Source: Limnanthes douglasii subsp. nivea
Lineage: Eukaryota > Streptophyta > Magnoliopsida > Brassicales > Limnanthaceae
Direction of reading: 5' to 3'
NCBI GenBank assembly: GCA_036936605.1
Contig: JAUPFV010000005.1
Location: forward strand, 201,001-265,000
DNA length: 64,000 nt
The translations under genes were made by a program, and so were the position numbers. Positions 36,401 through 46,046 of the stretch are shown here, piece after piece; the stretch's first letter is position 1, and the number at the start of each line of letters is the position of its first letter. The notes under the pieces were generated by a model. That model did no database searches and was not told the DNA's origin. It was given only the letters and a program-made list of their open reading frames with translations.

Positions 36401-37851
36401 GTCGTGTAAATATAAGTTTTCTTAAGATAATTAAGGAATTTATCTTGAGTTTTTCCACAATCTCGAGTCTTCACCTAAATCTAAGGAAAATCTAGATTTA
36501 TCTATCAGTAGTCAAAAATTCCCTCAAGCAAAACCTCATAAACATTATTGGTTTCAAGGTCGTAACCCTCATGATTCGTTACCTATGAGTTCCTTTAATC
36601 ACCACAAGATTAACCTAAAACGGATATCATTCACTCATGGATAAAACAAAAAATTGCATAATTTTTTGGACTTTTAAGTATCAATCATACGTAAGTAAAC
36701 TACAAATGGTCAAAGCTATCCTATTTATTGGCCAAGTATACTGTTTAACAATGTTTATCCTCCCCGTTAAAGTTCTTAAAAAACTCTCTCAACAACTCAG
36801 ACGCTTCTTACAGCTTGGTCATAAAATGAAAATTTCAGCCACGAAAGTTGCTTGGTAAAAAGTCTTATTCCTCTCAGTTGAGAGGGTTTTGGGACAATAG
36901 ACTTCAAAATTTGGAATCAATCGGTCGCCCTTAAGCACATGGTTCATATTGAGTGATTTTTTTTAATATGGTGTTATTGGATCAATTCCAAAAATGTAAA
37001 GAAAGTTTAAATCTCTTTATAGGTTCCTCCCCTAGTAAGGGGTGGAAAAACAAATCATCAACCTTAGAAATCGGGTTGATAACCTATATTAGTCGGATAA
37101 CGACAACTTTATCGTATTAATCTTGAATTTTCTCTATTTCATTACTTAACTGTTACAGAAACAATATAATTTGTCATGCTAGAATGAACAACAGTCATAA
37201 AATTGTAGATATTATCTCCAACGGTGCTTGAAACTAGATTTCTCATATACAATCTGGAAGTATATCTTATCATAAGCAACTTAGAAAACCAGTAATCATA
37301 TTCGTAACCCTCTCCATTATCAGACGTGGATAACGTTAAACTTTGGATATCCAACTAGAGAAGTATCATATCTACAATTAATAGCACTTATCGTGTGATC
37401 CGTATTTCGACTCTTTTGGTTAGATAGGCCAACCTCGTTTGGGAAAATTATAATTTCCTAAGAAACTCCTTCATTATCTAGATTGACATTCAAGGGAAGC
37501 TCCCCACTAAATATAAATTAATAAATTGGGGTTATAACGTTGCATCCACATGCGTTCTCTGCACTAACTCCCCGAAATCTATTAATCATATTTTGTTAGA
37601 ATTCTCTTTCTCTCGATAAATTTGAAAAGTCTCGACTACAGAGCCTGAATTCTTTCTTTCAAACCTTGATTGTCCCTCATGGTTATACACTGTTAGTTCC
37701 CGGACCTCTTCTATTTCAATTTTTGGTCATCTTTAATACACCGTGCCGTAATTTACTATATTTGACAAGAAAAAAACGTAAGAATCTGTACAAACACATC
37801 CGTCACCACGTCACCAACATCTCACCATCACCTCTAAAATATTTGCTATAA
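33464..37851 (+). pseudogene. Decayed L1-type LINE
   Basis: ORF1 region: SWARVVYASHKNRST and EYQDGEIIVPSDAL (33580-33700), then YFMGKKPTSYHV, the pattern of the DUF4283/LINE ORF1 domain. A zinc knuckle CKRCDMLVHNTARC (C-x2-C-x4-H-x4-C) lies near 34230-34275. ORF2: the endonuclease segment SDFNVIRKPKD is near 35075-35110; RT pieces VPFLFVLIIQILSNILKA (36255-36310) and IYFGDDLMIFSRVNIS (36370-36415) follow, the last having FGDD instead of FADD. The LSQ..QLRRFL and ATKVAW segment runs to 36858, and a zinc-binding C-terminal region (KLPTKYKLINWGYNVAST, CVLC) is near 37495-37570. Stops are abundant, and target duplications and tail were not identified. Confidence 0.72.
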
Positions 37852-38359
37852 TTTCTATGGATCCAAGTTCCTAAGACCGACATGACTTGCACGAACTAAC
37901 TAGTTCATATTCTAATCTAGGTATCTAACTGAGAGATTGTCGACTACCTTTCTAGACCGGAAAAATTCAATTATTGATATCACACTTACGAGATTGATTA
38001 TCAAACCTTTGTTTATTTGTATCGATATTTATGAGATTTTGAATTTATATATGTACACGTATTTTCATATTTGTATTATCTTCGTGTTATTAATTTTACG
38101 TTTCGAAATGTATTCCGCATAACTGTATCATGTTTCATGATATGTGACCTTTTTTTAATGAATATTTTGCATATTTAGAATTACCTATTTTTATTTAATT
38201 TACAAGTTCTTTAAAATAAATCAGCATAATTTATTATTTTATTTATATATGTCTAATAAAAATTTACAAACATTATCTTTAATTCGGCTAATATTAACAT
38301 TATCGTTTGTGAAAAAGATCCGAAATTTAAGGGTCAACCCACACAACACGTTGTATCTG
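37852..38359. other. AT-rich spacer
   Basis: Nothing recognised except low-complexity AT sequence; it probably contains the 3' end of the LINE. Confidence 0.35.
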
Positions 38360-38600
38360 CAGTAGAGGTGGCAAATGGTTCAGGAACCGTGTTTCAAAGC
38401 TGGAAATCTGTTTATGAACTGGTGGTTTAACTGCGAAACTGGCTCATTAGGACTGTAAACCGGCACGACCGCAAACCGGCAGGACCGCAAACTGTTAGGA
38501 CCGCAAACCGGCAGGACCGCATAAGGAGTAAACCGGCAGGACCGCAAACCATTAGGACTGCAAACCGCCAGAACCGCAAAACCACGGTTTATTTGTAAAA
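38360..38600. repeat. hAT-like terminus followed by a CCGGCAGGACCGC-type tandem repeat
   Basis: TAGAGGTGGCAAATGG near 38365 is a hAT-like terminal sequence. From about 38457 to 38580 units of about 16-17 bp, GCAAACCGGCAGGACC and variants, are repeated seven to eight times. Confidence 0.5.
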
Positions 38601-38927
38601 AACCGCGACTTATTTGTAAATATTATAAATGTTTTAATTATTTTATAACCAAAATCATATGTTAAGTTATATTTAAAAAATATTGAGATATTGCATATTA
38701 TTATAAAATTATTATTACATTTTGGTTAGTATTAATTTGTTTTGGTTATTAATATTTTAAGTGTTATAATTATTATATAATCCAAAATTTTAAAAATTAC
38801 TTATGTTATTATTATATTTTGAATATTATTATTATTATGTTTTGGGATCCAATAATAGTAGTGTTGATATTATATTACAAACCAAAACTATATCTTATCA
38901 TGTTAAAATATTAAGAATTTTATGGTT

Positions 38928-39345
38928 ATAATTTTAATATTACATTTTGATTACTATTGTGAGTCGGTTTTAAATATTACAAGTGTTTGTTATTATTTTT
39001 TAAACCAAAATCAGATCTTATGTAAAGGATTACAAGTTATATTTGTTATAATTTTAATATTACATTTTGAATATTATTATTGTGATTTGGTTATAAATAT
39101 TACAAGTGTTATTTATTATTTTTTAATCCAAAATCATATTTTATCATGGTAAAAGATTACAAGTTATATTGTTATAATTTTAATATTAAATTTTGAATAT
39201 TATTATTGTGATTTGGTTTTAAATATTACAAGTGTTATTTATTATTTTTTAAACCAAAATCATATTTTATCATGGTAAAAGATTACAAGTTATATTGTTA
39301 TAATTTTAATATTACATTTTGAATTTTATTATTGTAATTTTAATA
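38928..39345. repeat. AT-rich tandem repeat, period 120-126 bp, about 3.3 copies
   Basis: ATTTTAATATTACATTTTGA recurs at 38931, 39051, 39177 and 39303. The units share a GTGATTTGGTT segment, AATATTACAAGTG and AGATTACAAGTTATATTG-type parts. Confidence 0.88.
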
Positions 39346-39440
39346 ATGATTATAAAATTATTATTACATTTTGGTTAGTATTAATTTGTTTTGGTTATCA
39401 CAAACATCATTCATAACAAGTGAAAATTAGCGGCTGGGTG

Positions 39441-39445
39441 AGCAT
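39441..39445. repeat. Target site duplication of element D, left copy
   Basis: AGCAT, identical to 49867-49871 on the other side of the element. Confidence 0.92.
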
Positions 39446-39854
39446 TGATGAGTCCAAATTCTGATTGCTCACCGGACAGGGACAGATTGGACCTAACCCT
39501 CCGGACCGGGCAGACCACTTCGAACACTTAGCTATTGGGGGTGTTCGAACTATGACAAAAGTACTAAAAAACCTAAACACTTCTTGACTAAGCTACTTGC
39601 TCTCCTACTTAGAGCTCATGGGTCTTTAAACATGACCCGACTCCATTGAACATGACCCGAAAGCCCATAAGGGCCCAAAATGTAAGGGTATAAATACCCA
39701 ACCACTTGCATTAAATGTGGGTAATGAAAATTAACTGCAACCAGCCAGCTTAATTCTCCCTCTAATCTCTACTCTAAACATCAAACACCCACATACTTCT
39801 TTAAAACACCAAACAAATTACAAATTTACCCTCGTACGATAATTAACCTCACCA
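39446..39854 (+). repeat. 5' LTR of element D
   Basis: Starts TGATGAGTCC and ends CCTCACCA. A TATA box TATAAATA lies at 39689-39696. The U3 region contains CCGGAC motifs. Confidence 0.96.
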
Positions 39855-39857
39855 AAT

Positions 39858-39875
39858 TGGCAACGATAGGGGGAG
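39858..39875 (+). promoter_or_regulatory. Primer binding site of element D, diverged
   Basis: TGGCAACGATAGGGGGAG, three bases after the LTR. It differs at four positions from the 18-mer in B, E and F, so it has mutated or switched primer. Confidence 0.55.
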
Positions 39876-39926
39876 AAGAGGGTGCCTGAATCAAGCATTC
39901 AAAACCAGCAAATAAAGTTTGTCTGA

Positions 39927-41723
39927 ATGAATCCGGACGATCCAGAAGTACCACCAGCTCTGCTCGAAGTGGTGGGTGAGAACGATGAGTACACTATCGA
40001 AGAGCGTGATAGGCTAAGGGGTGAAATAGAAGCTCTGAGGGCAGAAAAGGCTAAGATGGGCATGAAAGAAAAGTCCAAAGCATCAATTGCTCATCACACC
40101 GATAACCCCAGAGAGCATGAGCCTTCAAAGACTCATGTGAGTGCCAAAAAGACTCATGCCAGCTCCAAAAAGTCTCACCGGTCTAAGCCAGTCGAGAGTT
40201 CTAACTCAAGCTCAGAATCTTCTGGTAGCTCTTTGGACGATGAGGGAGTTGAAGAATCCTTATCCTCTAGCAGCGATGAGGGTCGAACTAAAAAGAAGCA
40301 AAAGCAGATAAAAAAAATATTCAAGAAAAACGGATAGACATGGAAAGATGAAGAAGAATATTGGCAAAGGGTCATCTCACACCCGGAGGCATGTAGACCG
40401 GATGCTGATGGATCCTTTCGCTTTCCACGATGAGCCAGGTATCTTTGCAACTCCTAATTAGGATACTGTGTTCAGTCGTGGCAGGAGTTGGAGGCAATCT
40501 CCATTATCCTCTAAAATTCTGTCCGGTAACCTCCTTAAGAGGTTTGACAGCACCAAAATGGAAAAGTACGATGGTAGTATTGATCCGGACAACCATTTGG
40601 AACAATTTAAAAACTTCATGATGAACTTTGATGACGATGATAAGCTACTTTGCAGAGCATTCTCCCAGTCATTTACGGGGAATGCTCTAAAATGGTATAA
40701 CAGCCTACCACAAGGCTGTATCAAGAATTTCGATACTTTTTGGGTGGCCTTTCGAAGGCAGTTCGTTGGGAGTAAAGAATTAAAAGGCAATGGGGACACA
40801 ATAATCCATTGTGCCCATGAATCAAATGAGTCCTTGAAAGAATATATAAGCCGTTTTGTGAACACCAAGAATGGGTTGGCTGATTGCTTCGAGCAAGTGG
40901 CAATAGCATCCCTGAGGCAGGGTTTGAACCCAGGCAATTTAGCTGATTCAGTGACCAGAAAGAAGGCCATGACTTGGGGAGGGTTGCTGAATCAGGTTGG
41001 AAAACAGATTAACGTTGATGAAACAAAGAAAACCAGGGTGCACAAGCAGGTGAGGTCTACCCCGGTGGCACCAACTCCCAATCAGAATCAATCCGGGAAC
41101 AAAGCAAAAGAAACCGGACATGGGCATGGTAGGGCTAAAGCTCAGTCTCAACCAGCTGCTCCCGCTCAGAGTCAGCAATCCAGAAACAAGAGAGGGCCAT
41201 GGGTCCAACCAGAGTGGTTCGCAAAATTGAAAGAAAGTGTGGCCATCATTTATGATAAAACAAAGGAAGAAGTGCACTATAGGAGACCGACCAAACTACA
41301 ATCTCCTAGGGAGCATCGTAATAACTCTTTCTGCCAATATCACAATGGCATTGGCCATACTACTTATGACTGTATAGCTTTAAAACAAGAAGTTCAGAAC
41401 TTGATTGAGACGGGAAAGCTGGGGGATTACGTCAAAACAAGAGGAGGTAACAGACCTGACAACACTCACCGGGTTGGTCCAAGTAATGTTGCTCCGGAGG
41501 GAGCCATGGTTATAATTGAGAGGTTTGATGTGGAATCTGAGTACCTGGATCCTGATCCAACTCGAAACAGGGTGGGTGCAATTGAGGAATGCTCTAGGAC
41601 GGTCTCGGGACTCATTAAGTTTTTTGAGTCCCTTACAATTTTCGGAGGGGATACTGTGACAGCTCCTACTGCTTCTTCGAGGAAGAGGCACGTTCATACT
41701 TTAGCCACCCAGCTAGAAGGGGT
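39927..41723 (+). pseudogene. gag: Element D gag
   Basis: Starts MNPDDPEVPP; N-terminal charged segment (EERDRLRGEIEALRAEKAK), Ser-rich linker, Retrotrans_gag-type core (ALKWYNSLPQGCIKNFDTFW, AFRRQFVGSKE, LKEYISRFV; about 40680-40860), Gln/Pro-rich stretch, and zinc knuckle CQYHNGIGHTTYDC (41334-41375; C-x2-H-x4-H-x4-C). An inserted A near 40317 ends the first ORF at 40337, a TAG replaces a Glu codon near 40459, and a missing G near 41721 shifts the frame before the protease. Confidence 0.92.
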
Positions 41724-42266
41724 ATGACTTCCTATCAGTCACAAAATTTATTCCCCTTCATTGTTTTTGATGAAGATGATCTAAGAGATATAGCTGGCCC
41801 TCATGAGGATGCTGTTGTCATAGGAGCATCTATTGGGGGCAATGACATAAGACAAATTTTGGTGGATACTGGAAGCTCAGCCAATATCCTTTTCTTAACT
41901 ACACACAAGAAGATGAAAAATCCAGCTGTAATTCAGGGTTCGGACAGATTAATTGTGGGCTTTACTGGCAGCTCAGCAGATGTGATCGGAGAGTTCGAAG
42001 AGGAATTTCTATTGGGCAAAGGCCCTTTCAAGAAAAGGGTTAGAATACTTTTTATCGTGGTGGATTGTCCCACTTGCTATAATGCTATTCTAGGTAGGTC
42101 TTGGCTCTCTAGGATGCATGCAGTGGCTTCGCCAGTCCACCAGTGCTTGAAATATGTTGTTCAGGGACAGGTGGGAGTTTTCTGGAGCAGTCAAAAGGTT
42201 GCAAGAGAATGTTATGCTACAGCCATGGCTCCTCGGACGTTGGGGGCAGTTCGTATTAACGAGCAA
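41724..42266 (+). pseudogene. Element D aspartic protease
   Basis: Open over the whole domain: IVFDEDDLRDIAGPHEDAV, IRQIL then catalytic DTGSSANILF (about 41863), VGFTGSSADVIGEFEEE, CYNAILGRSWLSRMHAV. Ends RINEQ then TAG. It releases Gag and Pol products in the intact family. Confidence 0.9.
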
Positions 42267-42269
42267 TAG
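42267..42269 (+). promoter_or_regulatory. In-frame amber codon between protease and RT (element D)
   Basis: TAG followed here by a second stop TAA (CAA mutated) and TTT-GAG-GGA. Frame remains open after these codons. Confidence 0.5.
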
Positions 42270-42272
42270 TAA

Positions 42273-43075
42273 TTTGAGGGACTTTCTGGGGGAGAGGGTG
42301 AAATTGATGACCCCAGAGAGGCCCCTGGAGTATTAATACCAATCGAAGAGGTAGAGACACATTGTCTAGAAGAAGTTAAAAGTGTTAAGATAGGGTCCAA
42401 AATGCCACCCGGTGTGAAAAGCGAAATGTTAAAATTTTTGAAGAACCATCAGCACGTTTTTGCTTGGTGCAATGCTGATGTTAGTGGGTACCAGCAGATG
42501 TGATATCACATCACTTATCTGTCCGGAAAGATGTAGCACCAGTGGTTCAAAAGAGAAGGGCTTTTTCCAAAGAAAAGGCTGATGTCATAGTGCAAGAGGT
42601 TGACAGGCTCACAAAGATGGGGCATATCAAGGAGTCTCAATATCCTTTGTGGACTGCCAATCCGGTCTTGGTAAAAAATAAGAATGGCAAGTGGCGCATG
42701 TGCATTGACTTCACAGATCTCAATAGAGCTTGCCCAAAAGATTTGTATCCGGTCCCCCGGATTGATCAGTTAGTAGACTCCACCTCTGGGAACAAGCTAC
42801 TATCCTTTATGGATGCCTTCTCGGGATACAATCAGATCCAAGTAGATCCGAAGGATCAAGAGAATACTACATTTATCACTGACAGAGGCCTTCATTGCTA
42901 TAAAGTAATGTCGTTTGGGTTGAAATATGTTCGGGCTACTTAGCAGAAATTGGTAAACAAAGCCTTTGCTGATCAGATTGGGAGAAATATGGAAGTATAC
43001 ATTGATGACATGATGGTGAAGAGTGTGGATGAGCAATTGCACTTAGCTGATCTCCAGGAAACTTTTTCAACTTGG
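42273..43075 (+). pseudogene. pol: Element D reverse transcriptase
   Basis: Linker with MPPGVKSEMLKFLKNHQ and AWCNADV, then RT blocks KMGHIKESQYPLWTANPVL, WRMCIDFTDLNRACPKD, LLSFMDAFSGYNQIQVD, YKVMSFGLKY, and catalytic VYIDDMMVKS (about 42996-43025). One base is lost near 42490, a TAG replaces Tyr near 42941 (AT-stop-QKLVNKAF), and another base is lost near 43067. Confidence 0.92.
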
Positions 43076-44150
43076 TAAAAGTGAATTTGAAATTAAACCC
43101 AGAAAAATGTGTGTTCGGCGTGAAGTCCGTGAAGTTTCTAGGCTATATTATAAGTAAGCATGGAATACAACCCGATCCGGACCAGCTTAATGCTCTATTC
43201 CAAATGGAACCTCCTCGAAATATTAAAGAAGTACAGCGACTAACGGGGAGACTAGCTGCCTTAAACAGATTCATCTCAAGGTCTTCGGACAGGTGTGCCC
43301 CGTTCTTTCAAACCTTGAAGGGTGCAAAGGGTTTCGATTGGACCCCACAGTGTGAAGAGGCTTTCAATGAGATCAAGAAGCACCTGTCCTCCCCCAAAAA
43401 TTTATTTAAACCAGTTGATGGAGAGACACTCTTTGTATATTTGGCAGTCTCAGGTTGTGCCATCAGCAAAAGTTTGTTAGATGCAGAAAGGCGCTACTTG
43501 AAACTCGAAAAGTTAGCATTAGCCTTGGTGATAGCTGCCAGAAAGATGAGGCTTTATTTCCTGGCTCATCCCATCATCGTCCGGACTTCTTTTCCCTTGA
43601 AGAATGTCCTCCAAAAGCAGACATTTCAAGCAGGATGACTAAATGGTCAGTAGAGTTGGGAGACTTCGACATAGATTTTGCTCCTCGAACAGCAGTCAAG
43701 GCCCAAGCTGTGGCTGATTTTCTAATTGAATTTCACTCCGACACGGATTCAGAGCAGGCTACTAACATAAAAGATAAAAAGGTATGGGTCGTCCGAACAG
43801 ATGGTGGATCTAGCACTATGGGATGTGGTGTCGGGGTGTGTTTGACTTCTCCATATGGTGACAAAATGTACCAAGTTATATGTTTTTCTTTTAGGGCATC
43901 CAATAATGAGTCCGAGTACGAAGCGGCTATAGCTGGTTTAAAGTTGTCCTACATCTGTGGGGCTAAGAGGGTCAGGCTACTAAGTGACTCCTAGCTTCTT
44001 ATCCACCATGCCCAAGGTCAGTCTGAGGCTAAAAAGGAGCAACTTGTGAAATATTTACTCCTCCTTAAAAATGAAGCACTCAAGTTTAAAAGTGTTGTTT
44101 ATGAACATATACCCCGAACAGAAAATGAGTTAGCAGACTCATTGGCAACC
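43076..44150 (+). pseudogene. pol: Element D native RNase H and second RNase H
   Basis: The native RNase H (about 43330-43720) reads YLAVSGCAIS and then jumps to KSLLDAERRYLKLEK: 54 bp are missing at 43467/43468, bounded by CATCAG direct repeats. A lost G near 43618 shifts the frame. The second RNase H (about 43780-44150) has RTDGGSSTMGCGVG, NNESEYEAA, LLSDS followed by a TAG in place of Gln (43993), and RTENELADSLA. Confidence 0.9.
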
Positions 44151-45500
44151 ATAGCATACACGGAGTCATATCCATGGATCCATGTGCTGGAAAGCCCCTC
44201 CATTCAACTAAATATGGGTAAAAAAGAAGAAATTTTTAAAGTACATGTGAAACATCCTCAGGACTGGAGGTTTCCTCTCCTGCAATACCTCTCTGATGGT
44301 ATCGTGCCTCCGGATAAAGCACTAGCCAGGACATTGAAACACAAGGCTCGTGGTTTCATCATATTGAGAGACGTTTTGTATAAAAAGTCTTACAGTAAAC
44401 CTCTCCTGCGCTGTTTGGGGGATGGAGAGTCTCAAGTAGTCCTCTCTGAATTGCATGATGGTGAGGCATCAACCCATTGTGGATTCAGGGCTTTAACGAG
44501 AAGAGTTCTACTGGCCGGTTACTATTGGCCATCTATCATGAAAGATGCTAAGGAATTGGTAAGAAGGTGTGACCCATGCCAGAGGTACAGCAATGAAATT
44601 CATGTCCCAGCAATTCCTTTAGAGTCAATTTCTGAGCCTATTCCTTTTGCTCGATGGGGATTGGATTTAGTAGGGCCTCTACCTATGGCCTCCGGAGGAC
44701 GCAAAACTATAATTGTTGCTATAGATTACTTTTCGAAGTGGATTGAAGCAGCCCCTCTAGCAGGAACAACATCAAAAGCTGTTATAAAATTCATCCTATC
44801 TAACATCTGTTGCAGATTTTGTGTCCCACAAAAGATAACAACAGACAATGGGCCACAGTTCGAAAAAAGGGAAATGGAGAGTTTCTGTGCCTCAAGGGGT
44901 ATACACCATTGTTTCTCTTCACCATTCCACCCACAAGAAAATGGACAAGTCGAAGTGGCTAATAGAACTATACTGTCCGGTTTAAAGAAGAATTTGGAAG
45001 GGGCTGCTGGGAATTGGCCTAGTTATTTACAAGAGGTCTTGTGGGCCTACTGGACAACACATGGGGCTGCAACACAAGAGTCACCCTTTGCTTTGGTCTA
45101 TGGGATGGATGCAGTAGCTCCCATAGAAGCAACTCTCCCATCATTTCGTGTTCACAACTTCTCCGAACACGCTAACGAGGTGGCAATCAGAGGCCAACTC
45201 GATTTGGTAGAAGAAAGACGAGTTAAAGCTCACCTTAGAGTTGCACACTATCAGGGGTTGATGAGAAGCAGATTTTCTTCCAGAGTTAAAAGAAGAGATT
45301 TCCAACCGGGGGGCAAGGTATTGAGGAAAGTCTTCTTATACACTAAAGAAAAGCTGTTCGGAAAGCCGGCCCCAACTTGGGAAGGTCCATATGTGATTGT
45401 TGAAAGAATTAAACCTGGAACATATTAGTTGGAAGACAAGGATGGAAGAGTTCTGACCCACCCTTGGAATATCGAACATCTCCGGATGTACTTGGAGTAG
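44151..45500 (+). pseudogene. pol: Element D integrase
   Basis: Zinc-binding region ELHDGEASTH .. RRCDPCQR (about 44446-44585), core WGLDLVGPL, TTDNGPQF and PQENGQVEVANRT (D, D, E intact), C-terminus KRRDFQPGGKVLRK, WEGPYVIVERIKPGTY, HPWNIEHLRMYLE. The integrase reads continuously from 44046; a TAG replaces Trp at 45426-45428, shortly before the normal stop at 45498-45500. No chromodomain. Confidence 0.93.
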
Positions 45501-46046
45501 TGTTTATGTAAATATTTACTTGTTTAAACATCCATGTAAATAATTGGGGGCATACTCTTTCCTCCCTGGTGGCACGGGGAGGTTTTAATGAGGTGTCCGG
45601 GCTTTTGAATAAAATTTGATGCCTTCTTAAAAAATTTCCAAAGTATTTTAAGTTTTGTTTTTTGTCACACTATCCGGATTGAAATAAAGGAATGATGACC
45701 ACTTAAATATTCGTCATCGGAGAATTTGAACACTCTCACTATGAAGTAACTAAGGGCTATTTAAACTCTAGTCGGAGAATTTAAACATTCTCACTATGAA
45801 ATAACTAAAGGCTGTTTAAACTCTAGCCATCAAAATTGGAAGAAACAATGAAAGAAGATGAGAATTGCGCAAAACAAAAATATTCATTAAAATAACTTAA
45901 AGTGCCTTGGCCTTCCAAGGACTTTTGAATTGTCAAAATAGAACAAAAATCCTATCCGGTTAGATACCGGACACAATTACAAAAAATAATGCATTGGCCT
46001 TCCAAGGACTTTAGTCTGGATAAAAAGTAAAAAAGTAGTTCACAAA
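45501..46046. other. Convergent 3' region of element D
   Basis: Conserved hairpin segment at 45549-45599 (CTCCCTGGTGGCACGGGGAG). A tandem duplication of about 57 bp at 45716-45830 (GGAGAATTT-AACA-TCTCACTATGAA units) is shared with E but absent from A and B. Two CTTGGCCTTCCAAGG palindromes lie near 45903 and 45990. Confidence 0.6.

Noticed and set aside
40458..40970. Minus-strand frames of 120-170 codons opposite gag (also at 12097-12474 and 60345-60827)
   Set aside because: They recur only because gag is conserved; they have no start context, promoter or domain and are codon shadows.
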